A stretch of DNA of 64,000 nt, taken from the NCBI GenBank assembly GCA_030849065.1, contig JASAON010001618.1:1-64000 (forward strand). The letters run 5' to 3'. The stretch comes from Jaenimonas drosophilae (lineage: Eukaryota; Euglenozoa; Kinetoplastea; Trypanosomatida; Trypanosomatidae). Below are positions 40,801 through 49,003 of this stretch, piece after piece. The position numbers and the translations under genes are program-made. Numbering within the stretch: the first letter of the stretch is position 1; every line of letters begins with the position of its first letter. The notes beneath the pieces are model-generated. The model had not been told where the DNA came from. It saw only the letters and a list, made by a program, of their open reading frames with translations, and ran no database searches.

Positions 40801-43800
40801 GGCGGAGGTAGTAGCCCGAGCAAAAGAGCTCCTGCTGAAGCACCTCGTAGGTGACGGGCACAATGGGGCAGTACTGGTACATGATGGTGTTGTTGGCCAG
40901 GAGCCTTGGGGTAAAGTCCGCCACATGACAGGCCAGTTTGCTCGCAAGTAGGCGCCGCATCTCCTTGTTCCAGATAGCCTCTGGGGTTTCCATGTCACTG
41001 AGGAGCAGCTCGGCAAACTTTTCTGGTCCGTGGTTGGACAAGTAGCAAATCATCGCGGGTGGAAGAAGTGGGGCAAGTACACTGGTGCGTACTGCCTCCT
41101 GAGGGCTCTCCGAGAGACGGAATGCTTGCCGGTGGTGTGCCATGTAGAAGACTTCACACATGGGTAGTACATCTGAGGCGGCGTACATGAGGGAGAAGAA
41201 GAAGTAGCCAGACAGATAGAGGCGGTTGAGACGCTGGTTGTCTGTCATGACGTGGAGCAACAGCCGGTGCACGCGGGTACAGACACACGGGTCAAAGGTG
41301 AGCAAGAGCTGCACAATGTGCGGAATAACGCTCGGGCTTCCCAAGAGCAACTTCACACGTGGTATCGGTTGCATGACGGCCCCGTCCTCATCACGGGTAG
41401 GGTAGTGCTGGCACAGGACCATGAAGATGTCAAGAATGGTACACGTCACCTCCGTGAGTGATAGAATGGCGGGATGGCCAGCTGCACAAATGCCCCAACG
41501 CAGCTGAGGAACCTCTCGAAGCTCCCTCCACCCGGACATGCCCTGCGCCCACACCTTGCTTCGGTCAGTGATGGCACCCTTCTGATACATGGACTTCAAC
41601 TCGGTGTAGGATACAGGACTGGCACGTTGCCCATCCTTGTAGTAGTGCCACTCATTCTCCTTGGCCTGTATGTCTTCCAGGTTGCCGGCGTACTCAATGG
41701 CGGAGGACTGCATTGGCAGGGTTGGCCGATCAATGTGCAGCTGCGCCAGTGTGACGCTTTCGGCAAGGGTTTCCACGCCACGGCAGTCAAGGAGTTGTTT
41801 GGCATTGCTGCGCACAGTGAGAGCATAACGAAGAAATAGCAGCATCCGGTCACGGAACATGGGATCGGTGGTGTCCTTCAGCATGGCCAGGAGGTAGCTG
41901 AGGTCATTGAACTGCCCAATCTTCTCGCCGTAGTGTTGGTAGAGTACAGCCATGCCGTGAAGGCACTCCAGCCGTGTGCGGGTGTCACTTACGAGCAAGA
42001 ATCGATGGTAGAGGTCATTGAAGAACTCTTGTGGGCGAGCAATGACGGGATTCTTGCATTCAAAGAGCAATCGTGGGTAGTGTTGGCCAACCTGGAGTTC
42101 ATCCTTCAAGCTGGGGTAGGATACCTCAAACTCTTCACAGTTCCACGTCACGGGCAGCTCACTGTCAGAGGCAGAGAACTCCGCCCCGGAAGCAAACCGC
42201 TGGAGCTCTTGATCAATACTCTGCCTAAGTTCCTCACGTGTTGTTGCCGTCCAAATGAGGTCTGGCCGCATGTGGTCCTGCTTGATTTGTGTGAAGAACA
42301 TCTCCCAATTCAAGGTGGGCTGAACCCGCAAGCGTCGCTCGCGCAGCTTCACCGCGGGTGTGGCTGGTGGAGTTGGTTCTTTGCCATCCGCTGAAGCTGG
42401 TGTACTCGCCTCTGGGGAAGAAGGAGGAGCAACAGGCTGCTCCGACGGAGGCAGCAGCTGAGAAGGGTGAAAGTAGGGCTTGAACCAGCCCTTCTTGCAC
42501 TCCAGGAAACCGTCATCCATGGCCTTTACCGGCTTTTCCATCTCCATGAGTTGCTCCTCTACTGGGGCAGACCCCTTCTCTTGCAGAAAACTGAGCAGTG
42601 TGACGGGAACCATGCGCCGTAGAATGTCCTGCAGCTTGGTGTTCTTGTAGGCCCAGTAGGCAATCAACCTGCGTGCCAAATCGCGGTGGAGCCGATTGGT
42701 GGAGTACATGGCTGCGTTGAATTCCAGCAAAAAGCTGCCATCCCGCAAGGCGGACCGCTGAAGCTGCTTGAACTGATCCTCCGTCCCTTCCTCCAGCAAC
42801 ACACGCAGAAGTTGTCCTGCCAGGTATCGAATAGAGTCACAGGCATGGCTGAGCAAGTGAAACAGCTGCTTCCCCACAATCTCCATCAAGTCATGCAACA
42901 CCCGTGAAAACACCTCCTCATCCGTGGTTGAGCTGTACGGAGGGCAAATGGCATACACCAAGAGTTGGAGGATGCTCTGCACTACAAGTGAAGATGCCTC
43001 CTCGCGCATGATGTCACGCAGCATGACCAAGAGACTTCGAACAAAGGCCTCTGCATGGAGGATGCGGTTTTTGTTGATGTATTCATGCTTGAGCTCATAC
43101 TGGTCGTGGTGGGGTGCCATGATGGCGTTCAGAAACTCAAGGGCTGCAAAGGTTGTGGCGGTGTGCTGATGGTTCATCGCCTCCACGGCAAACAAGGCTG
43201 CGCTGCGGGCCAAGTCTGGCAATAGAGCAATGGAGCTGTAGGCCACGCGCGAAAGCACCAGACGCCGCAGAACGCGGAGGTGTTGCTCTACGGAGAACAC
43301 ATCCTCCGCTGTGGGGCGGCGATTCAGAACAGCAGAGAGTGCCTGAAACACAAGTTTCTCTCGGTTTTCTGAAAACATGCGGCCCCTGTTTTCAGCATAG
43401 CGCAGGCCCAGATGATCCACATTGGCGTTGAAGAACTCCTCCACCACCTCCGCCGTCACAGGCGGGGGCTTCCCACTCACTGACGGGTCCACCAGGCAAC
43501 GCAGAAGAAGACCCTCCACCTCCTCCGTCACGGGAACCTCACAGGGGCCTACTCGCTTTCCATGATCAATCGCCCTGGACACAATACACGCACTCAAGTT
43601 ACCTGCTTCACGGCATCCTTCCACAAGGTGGGCCATGAACACGTCACGGAGTGGCAACGTGTAGCATCGCACCTTGTGTGGGCTTCGAATCACGAGATGC
43701 ATGCGTTGCTCATCCTCATCACTTCGGACAATCGCCTCCACCTGACGCAGCGGGTAGACGGAGGTGATGGCGTAGGTGGATGGATCACGTTCAACCAGAA

Positions 43801-44635
43801 AGCCAGACTCCGTGGTGCTCACAATCCGTGCCACCGCAGACTCATTCGTGTGTTTTCTGCTGATTTTGCTCACGGCAAACTCCATCAGTGGTGCAAGTTG
43901 GTCGAGCCGAATGCCATAGCGACGCTCAGAAAACTCCGTCACACTCAGTGGATCGCTGGCGCGCAAGAAGTGTTGGCCCGCTATCAGGCCAATGTAGCGC
44001 TGCGCACATCGACGTACGTATTCAATAAATTCCACGCGGCTATTCACGTCAAACAAGTGAAGACGTCCATCGGGCCCATACTGAAGGATGATCTTGTGTG
44101 CATCACTGCTCACATCTGCAATGGTGTTGAGGTGCATGAAGAGGTACCTCCCCACTACTTGGTCACCTACGATCTGATCTACGCCACACGGCGTAACACG
44201 GAGAAAGCAGTGACGGCTGGAGTTATCCCAGGAGAGCTTCTTTGCCTGAAACATGTTGGATGAGGAGGTGTTGCTTCGCGCCCACGCTTCATCAAACAAG
44301 TGGCGGTTGGCCTGAAGATCAGATAGCAAGGCAAAGCGCTCCTCGGGGGTTCGGCAGCAAAAATTCATCGACTCTGACTTTCCGTGTTGGTTCAATACCG
44401 ATACGGTGAAGTGGCAATCTGAGGAACCATCCGGCTGAACATCTCTCAACGTGCGGCCGTACATAAATCGGTTGGTTTCCTTGAAGAGTGTTTGCGGGTT
44501 GAGGGTGGCGATGGAGGTCTTCCCAATGGCGAAGATGCGTGTAAAGCGGCCCTTCCACGAGGTTTTGGTGACGGTGTACCTCGAGGTGAAATCCTGAGGT
44601 TCGCTCACTTCATGCTGAGCAGGGCGAGTGAGCAT
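37826..44635 (-). CDS. RME8: RME-8 / DNAJC13 endosomal J-domain protein
   Basis: 2269 residues, about the length of animal DNAJC13 (just over 2240). The N-terminus (about 15-110) has the SWKGRFTRIFAIG pleckstrin-like start typical of RME-8, where it binds PI3P. A GYF_2 domain lies at about 990-1050 (EWHYYKDG and a W-x-GMSGW core). The J domain lies at about 1315-1380 with an intact HPD (HPDKNPNG), so Hsc70 stimulation is expected. The rest is helical armadillo-like repeats. The family acts on early endosomes in clathrin dynamics, retromer sorting and recycling. The domain order (PH-like, GYF, J, helical) matches the family. Confidence 0.93.
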   Translation of the reverse strand: MLTRPAQHEVSEPQDFTSRYTVTKTSWKGRFTRIFAIGKTSIATLNPQTLFKETNRFMYGRTLRDVQPDGSSDCHFTVSVLNQHGKSESMNFCCRTPEERFALLSDLQANRHLFDEAWARSNTSSSNMFQAKKLSWDNSSRHCFLRVTPCGVDQIVGDQVVGRYLFMHLNTIADVSSDAHKIILQYGPDGRLHLFDVNSRVEFIEYVRRCAQRYIGLIAGQHFLRASDPLSVTEFSERRYGIRLDQLAPLMEFAVSKISRKHTNESAVARIVSTTESGFLVERDPSTYAITSVYPLRQVEAIVRSDEDEQRMHLVIRSPHKVRCYTLPLRDVFMAHLVEGCREAGNLSACIVSRAIDHGKRVGPCEVPVTEEVEGLLLRCLVDPSVSGKPPPVTAEVVEEFFNANVDHLGLRYAENRGRMFSENREKLVFQALSAVLNRRPTAEDVFSVEQHLRVLRRLVLSRVAYSSIALLPDLARSAALFAVEAMNHQHTATTFAALEFLNAIMAPHHDQYELKHEYINKNRILHAEAFVRSLLVMLRDIMREEASSLVVQSILQLLVYAICPPYSSTTDEEVFSRVLHDLMEIVGKQLFHLLSHACDSIRYLAGQLLRVLLEEGTEDQFKQLQRSALRDGSFLLEFNAAMYSTNRLHRDLARRLIAYWAYKNTKLQDILRRMVPVTLLSFLQEKGSAPVEEQLMEMEKPVKAMDDGFLECKKGWFKPYFHPSQLLPPSEQPVAPPSSPEASTPASADGKEPTPPATPAVKLRERRLRVQPTLNWEMFFTQIKQDHMRPDLIWTATTREELRQSIDQELQRFASGAEFSASDSELPVTWNCEEFEVSYPSLKDELQVGQHYPRLLFECKNPVIARPQEFFNDLYHRFLLVSDTRTRLECLHGMAVLYQHYGEKIGQFNDLSYLLAMLKDTTDPMFRDRMLLFLRYALTVRSNAKQLLDCRGVETLAESVTLAQLHIDRPTLPMQSSAIEYAGNLEDIQAKENEWHYYKDGQRASPVSYTELKSMYQKGAITDRSKVWAQGMSGWRELREVPQLRWGICAAGHPAILSLTEVTCTILDIFMVLCQHYPTRDEDGAVMQPIPRVKLLLGSPSVIPHIVQLLLTFDPCVCTRVHRLLLHVMTDNQRLNRLYLSGYFFFSLMYAASDVLPMCEVFYMAHHRQAFRLSESPQEAVRTSVLAPLLPPAMICYLSNHGPEKFAELLLSDMETPEAIWNKEMRRLLASKLACHVADFTPRLLANNTIMYQYCPIVPVTYEVLQQELFCSGYYLRHLCDTVKYPEWPIRDPSHFLRDVMAVWRERQAGRKDAPMTRERALEDLGFEAAEAAHEVPLPTIRKAYYQRAAQFHPDKNPNGRETFERVQAAYEFLAAQHSSKVEVSDAHDMRLILKSQCILFQRCGHELQRYKYPGYALLFSALAKEMQDVNIVENGLELTTLLVELSYQSVSNVPLNADELQEEGVIALLSTLLQRCFHHVTMTSTDADQTSRAAYFCMKTLAVCGGLDECRTRMAYEPEVTYLTAKGIACKQAPDLCSACVEACTAEAESQLLQYRLISAGAVWHLLQLLFRYDPTVEDSGISMDASLHRQCQDNRMAVLAVGALCALAGFHPEGSGRSTHRQAEVVEQLRVLLSPYIGHLMECKPACEREVLRLLNGNSESPCFLWNNSTRAELLDIVGRNARAAWASPDPQTRLSSSDELEAFQYALHDGELMVGGIYLRLYVSQPQFVVEKPDAFYHALITFVEAQLTLFDPNPVKVEGHLQLALQAMENIVTAAPDSMERQTTPADSLLVLLRAIALNHAPAITIQAAKHLEHLSGISSSLASLGEVEHAMKFVARALNQYRSSDHHSIAVQEALLHFLQVALMNRSIVQQTMDSGLYVVLLYLMATTEVPSICIACCTCIAKASADRLVGPRIVRYTINLLPSVLLDTLLEHPQQAYQLLRNTQMNPELCWNEGKRNQLLADLATCRTSQERWAAGTSSEAWEMPELSHDEALDEYQVANVYVEMFVKHPGWSVRRPKQFLAALCDAFLQLAEKEQDGPTPATEHRLQLVTAAHVHLLRTTPGLRDYMVSLGYVTKVVGMLGSSNPVVAKATLEWVHEMAESPACIKAMAVADPVGRLLHLWSREPSLTVDALTALERLFTHSSRTNLLQYALHHQIPQVLLNLLDTGVAENHTTVPPAAFRALLIKVIKAMLVIEDPVYGPVVSGILSQSATWKKYQHHSHDLFLRDAAAAPRTVDTLYLTAAMADGVSDGTRDPRIPPPL

Positions 44636-45037
44636 CTGGTACGCATCAAACTACTTGTGTGTGTGTGTGCGTGTGTGCGTACTGCCCGAAAACAAGTCAC
44701 CCCTGGTACTCCCCTAATCCAATGAATAGCTGTGGTGTACTGCAACACGTGTGTGCAGTGAACCTAGTGCAAATTAAGATGTAGATGTTACAGCAACAAC
44801 AACAAGCGAAGGCAACAGCGATATGGCCCAGCAATCACACGTCATGATACATTCACACGCTTCATCACAAGTAGGGGCCAGAGGCCACAACTTCTCTCAG
44901 TAACCAATGAACGAACATGAAAAAAAAAATTTGAGCGCCATGAAAGACGCAGATGTGCTGTATACTTCACCGTAGCACATCAGGAGCGGGGGGGGGGGGG
45001 TTATTGAAAAAGTAACAGCAACAACAAAAAAAGGAAA
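44636..45037. other. intergenic region, 402 bases
   Basis: Contains a TG microsatellite (about 44654-44678), CAA runs and a G14 run on the plus strand at 44987-45000 (C14 in the transcript). This should hold the 3' UTR of the orphan gene and the acceptor of RME-8. Confidence 0.5.
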
Positions 45038-45709
45038 TTAAACAAAACAAGCTGACCGAATCACTTCACCGTTGAGACTGGATAGCATGGTGCACACCGC
45101 TGCCACATCATGATCTCGAATCACGAGAACACCGGTGGAGGGGTACAAGTTTAATCCAAATACGGGATGCTCAATCATACGGCATCCTCCTCCTGCTCCC
45201 GCGACGAGCACCGAGTGAAAGGAAAAGAACTGCTCGATGGCATCACCATCACAGAAGGGCGTGGGCCCACGAGCGGTGTTGATGGGGAGCCCCGTTGCAG
45301 GGTCCGGCCAGTCCAGAAACAAGTGCTGTGGTGCCGAGTTCTGCGATGGGTGGAGCAGCACACGTATACGGTTCATGAATTCAAAGAAGATGTCGCGGCT
45401 GATGTCTTTCCACTCATGTGCGTTGGTTGAACCAGCAATGATGTGTGATGTGTGATCCACACCCAGACAGTCACCCGCTGCCGGCTCCTCCTCCACATAC
45501 TTGCCCTCACTGGTCTGAAAGACAAAGAGCAGGTAGTGACCCCACACGTCACCGGGGTGAGCACGCACGAAATCTGCCGAAGCAGGAAAGACAGGTACGA
45601 TGTTCTCTCGGGTGAAAAACTTACGGCATCGCATCAAGTGGAACTCCACAGGTGCTCCATCCACTGAACAGTTGCCAGATAGCAACGGTGTGCGGTACGA
45701 AGACGTCAT
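45038..45709 (-). CDS. hypothetical protein (223 aa)
   Basis: 223 residues, no family recognised. The composition is that of a globular soluble protein: mixed hydrophobic strands, several Trp/Phe/His residues, no signal peptide, no long hydrophobic segment and no low complexity. Notable stretches are GHYLLFVFQTSEGKYVEEEP, HLFLDWPDPATGLP and the near-C-terminal VLVIRDHDVAAV. The ATG start is the first in frame, and the gene is spaced normally from both neighbours, which supports it as real. I do not propose a function. Confidence 0.65.
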   Translation of the reverse strand: MTSSYRTPLLSGNCSVDGAPVEFHLMRCRKFFTRENIVPVFPASADFVRAHPGDVWGHYLLFVFQTSEGKYVEEEPAAGDCLGVDHTSHIIAGSTNAHEWKDISRDIFFEFMNRIRVLLHPSQNSAPQHLFLDWPDPATGLPINTARGPTPFCDGDAIEQFFSFHSVLVAGAGGGCRMIEHPVFGLNLYPSTGVLVIRDHDVAAVCTMLSSLNGEVIRSACFV

Positions 45710-46242
45710 GGTGTGACAGAGGATGAACTAGAGCGCTGCTTGTTGTTCTTGTTTTTTTATTTGTTTTTTTGGAAATATTGGAGTGTGAGTAGTTCCTACG
45801 AATATATATCAAGTTAGTTCTGTTCCCTGTTACCAGAAAGTCAGAAGCAAACTATGTTTCGTTGATTTCTGTACCGAGTCCCGCCACCAACCAAACTTCA
45901 CGTGAAGTCGGGAACCTACATGGTTGTGTAGAGAAGAAGGTGAAAAACCAAGATGAGGTGTTCAGATAGAATCTGTTCTTGTCATGGCATTGTCTTGTAT
46001 GTGTGCGAACACAGCAGAATCACCATCTTCTCGCTATCCGTACCCTCACTGGCACGGTAAATGAAGAAAGTATAGCACGTACTTACCTACACGCCCTAAC
46101 ACACACGTGGCAGCTTCACGTCCTACTGCCGAACCTTTGCACCTTCCGTCACGACGCAAACGCACCCACACAGACCCAAGGAATCGCATTCACACTACCT
46201 AAACGCTAAAGACAACTCCTTCCACTACGGAGGAGGGCACTA
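45710..46242. other. intergenic region, 533 bases
   Basis: No ORF supported. Near the orphan gene the plus strand is T-rich (about 45750-45772). Elsewhere the base composition is mixed and no convincing acceptor tract stands out. Confidence 0.45.
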
Positions 46243-47121
46243 CTAGTACCCAAAGCCGCATCGCCGACCGTGGCGTGGTGCTAGGAAGGGCTGAAGCAGT
46301 GAGAATGTGCCAAAGGTCACTGCCATCATGGGCACCTCCTTCAACAGAGTTGCCCCAAGCCCACGGCAGAGTGCAGAATCGTGAATGACGGTCTGCAGGT
46401 AGGAGTGGGCGCTGTATGGATAGCACACGGTTGAGGCTACTGCAGCAGCGGCACCGCCAAGACATCCATGAACGGCTGCTGTGGTGAGGTAGTTCTGTTC
46501 CATTCTACGTTCTTCTTCTGCATAGGCTAACCCATCTCCGCTCGGCACCACGGAGTAGGATGATGGTGCTGCTAAGGGAAGATAATTGCGCTCGGTGAAG
46601 CGCCGCATGCCTTCGAAAACCGTGAATAGCACGCCAATGTACAGGGCATTGGCGATGAGGTTAGGCTGGCAGTACCAAAACTGGAGGATGGTCTTGTTCT
46701 TCAGGTTGCGAATAACCTGCTGAGCGGGATGGCCAGTGCGAAGGCACTCATCCGCCACGCGGGAGATGGGATTGCAGATCAGCCGCATGTTCAGACCGGC
46801 CAGTGAGCCCACCAAGAAGGTGGCCATCAGCTTTTTAGATGGGTCACTCTCCTTACCCTTGAGGGCGCGGGATGCCGTGGAGCAGTACATCATCATGAGC
46901 AGACCATACTGAGGCATGCGCCGCCAAATGGCCTGCAGGGCCCCCTTGTTTCCTCCCTGGTCAAATGGAACAACTACCGCGCGGCCAACGGCACCAGCGA
47001 CGGCACCTGAGATGAACGTTCCTGGATCGGTGAAGGTTCCAGGAAGTCCTGTCTGAATCTTCCAGACGGTATACACACCCCAGGTCAGCTGCGCATACGC
47101 GTTGGTCACTAGTTCAAACAT
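46243..47121 (-). CDS. atypical mitochondrial carrier family (SLC25-fold) protein
   Basis: 292 residues, the usual length of a carrier. Three repeats of about 90-100 residues are visible, each with the GxxxG-rich helix start (GAVAGAVGRA, VGSLAGLNMR, GCLGGAAAAV) followed by the family's helix-kink proline. The signature Px[DE]xx[KR] is degraded: repeat 1 is P52-F-D54-Q-G-G57, repeat 2 is P118-I-S-R-V-A123, repeat 3 is P235-Y-S-A-H-S240. Only one acidic residue and no lysine/arginine partner remain at the matrix salt-bridge positions. Canonical alternating-access transport therefore looks doubtful. The nearest precedents are family members that lost transport, such as MTCH1/2 and SLC25A46, which sit in the outer membrane. 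Membership is reasonably safe, substrate unknown. Confidence 0.78.
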   Translation of the reverse strand: MFELVTNAYAQLTWGVYTVWKIQTGLPGTFTDPGTFISGAVAGAVGRAVVVPFDQGGNKGALQAIWRRMPQYGLLMMMYCSTASRALKGKESDPSKKLMATFLVGSLAGLNMRLICNPISRVADECLRTGHPAQQVIRNLKNKTILQFWYCQPNLIANALYIGVLFTVFEGMRRFTERNYLPLAAPSSYSVVPSGDGLAYAEEERRMEQNYLTTAAVHGCLGGAAAAVASTVCYPYSAHSYLQTVIHDSALCRGLGATLLKEVPMMAVTFGTFSLLQPFLAPRHGRRCGFGY

Positions 47122-47581
47122 GTTGGATGATGATGATGATGATGCTTCTTTTCAACGCACGAACTGACAGACAACAACAACAAGATCCTAGCTGCCGCTA
47201 ACTTGTCTGGCTCTCTTCTAGAGGGAGTGATGCTAACCTAACTTCTCCTCTTCTTGCAAAGCTGAGGGACGAAGACTGACTGTTTCTTGTAAATGACAGC
47301 AAACATGAGAAAAGTGAAGCTGCAGTTGTGACCAGCGAACCACACAAGACAACACCTGAGAAAAGCATCTGTGCTGAAGCGTACGGGTGAGGGGGGGGGG
47401 AGTGTTGCGTCTTCACTTATGAAGTTACGAGCAAACAGCATGAATGCCAATTACACGAATGTGTGTGTTGCAAGCAATTATGGTTATCGGCAGCACGCGT
47501 AGTATATAAAAGAAAAGAAGAGATGGTGGTGGTGGCGGTGGTGGCTCTTCCGTCGTGGGGTGTGTGTGGCCAGTGGCTGAC
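47122..47581. other. intergenic region, 460 bases
   Basis: Plus-strand TGA/ATG runs at 47126-47145, a CAA run near 47171-47181, a G9 run at about 47392-47400 and a GGT repeat at about 47523-47542. No ORF supported. Confidence 0.45.
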
Positions 47582-48673
47582 TTAGTTCACCTGTCCTTCA
47601 CCATCGTAGCCCTTTGGATGAAGCTTATTGCTTCGCATGCTCACCTTGAGCTGGTGGCTCAGGAACTCTGCCCCACTGCGACGGATCTGCTTGGCCTGTT
47701 CGCGGTTCTGCTCCGCCATGATTTGGCGCTGCTCCTGCTTGGCAACGGCAAGTGCCTCGGACTCACTGGCTAAAATGGTGAGACGCTTCTCGCGGTGGTC
47801 CTCTGTTTCGCGCGGGCGGGCGCGTGGAACCTGCTCCTCTCGCTTGATGAGTACCCGCTTCTTGTCTGCTGAGTCAATCACCAGCTCTCCGTTGCTCGCT
47901 CCGTCAAGCTTCACTGGCTTGACGTCATTGGAATCCTCCAGCTTGCAGGAGTAGAAGTCCTGGTACTCCACAGAGAGAACAAGATGTTGGTGATGCATCT
48001 CACGCATGTGGTCGCGGAGGGAGTCCAAGGAGGCTACGGGACGAGTTTTTTCGTTGCACACAATGCACATGAGTCCATTCACCTTGCGTGCAAGGTAGCT
48101 AAGCAGACCAGGAACATCCGTGCATGCGTCCAGCAGTGGGATGGAGAAGTTGTGGATCTTGGCCATGTGCATCACGTTGGCATCGGTGGAGGAGCAGAGG
48201 AAGCCACAGAACATGCAACGTGTTTCAGTGGCATCTTCGTCGCGGTCCTCCACGCTGACCTTGGGCCCATTTGGCTTTCCACCCGCTCGTGCATCGGAGG
48301 TGCGCTTTGCTCGGTGACGGCGATGCAATCCAATCGCTGCACTTCCTAGGGAGGTCATGGTAAGCATACTGGCAGCCTCGGAGTCGCGATTAATGATGCG
48401 CTGCTCCTTCTTCATGAGATGAGCCGTGGAACGAACGTGGGTCTGCAAGGTCTGCACCGACCGAAACACCTTCTTGCACAGAGTGCATGAAAACATGGGG
48501 CCACGGCCATCTCCTTCCTCTCCATCCACTTCCTTCCCCGCATCGTTTCCGGCGAGCGGCCGCAGTCCCTCCACACGTCGTCGGACGTTTGTGAGATGAA
48601 TCTCAGAGTTGTAGTGCTCGCGGAGTGCGGCACCATCGGCCAAGTCCACATTGCAGGTGCCACAACGAGACAT
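47582..48673 (-). CDS. Rei1/Reh1/ZNF622-like 60S maturation factor
   Basis: 363 residues. Four C2H2 fingers in the Rei1 arrangement: C4/C7/H20/H26 right at the N-terminus, C63/C66/H79/H85, C153/C156/H169/H174 (CMFCGFLC), and C203/C206/H222/H227 (CIVCNEKT). These are followed by the family's YQDFY segment and a basic C-terminal helix (about 310-350) with KLHPKGY near the end. In yeast Rei1 recycles Arx1/Alb1 from cytoplasmic pre-60S particles, with its C-terminal tail in the exit tunnel, and Reh1 is redundant. The protein is expected in the cytoplasm in the last steps of 60S maturation. The spacing of fingers 1-2 and 3-4 and the length are normal for the family. Confidence 0.87.
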   Translation of the reverse strand: MSRCGTCNVDLADGAALREHYNSEIHLTNVRRRVEGLRPLAGNDAGKEVDGEEGDGRGPMFSCTLCKKVFRSVQTLQTHVRSTAHLMKKEQRIINRDSEAASMLTMTSLGSAAIGLHRRHRAKRTSDARAGGKPNGPKVSVEDRDEDATETRCMFCGFLCSSTDANVMHMAKIHNFSIPLLDACTDVPGLLSYLARKVNGLMCIVCNEKTRPVASLDSLRDHMREMHHQHLVLSVEYQDFYSCKLEDSNDVKPVKLDGASNGELVIDSADKKRVLIKREEQVPRARPRETEDHREKRLTILASESEALAVAKQEQRQIMAEQNREQAKQIRRSGAEFLSHQLKVSMRSNKLHPKGYDGEGQVN

Positions 48674-49003
48674 GATTGCTGAATGCTGGATGAGGCAAAG
48701 AGGACGGTGTGGGTGGTATTTGCCCTAGTATTCCTACTCTAACAAGAACAAGAAAGGAAGAACATCACAAGAATATGAGCAGTAGCACGTCTTATTGTTG
48801 TACATCTGCTATTTGACGTGGGGGGGGGCACACACCACTAAACGTGGCCATGACGTTAGCAACGAAGCGCAACAAACACAGCTCCACTCATCTGGCTGTT
48901 TATTCAATGCACAGAGAGCTCGAATTCTCTCTTCCATGCAAACCCGTACACATCCAACGAAGCAGCAACGCCCACGTGTGCGGCCATGACGGACGGCTCT
49001 GCA
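48674..49003. other. intergenic region, 330 bases
   Basis: G-run at about 48821-48828 on the plus strand; otherwise mixed sequence. No ORF supported. Acceptor tract for the Rei1-like gene not clearly visible. Confidence 0.4.
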
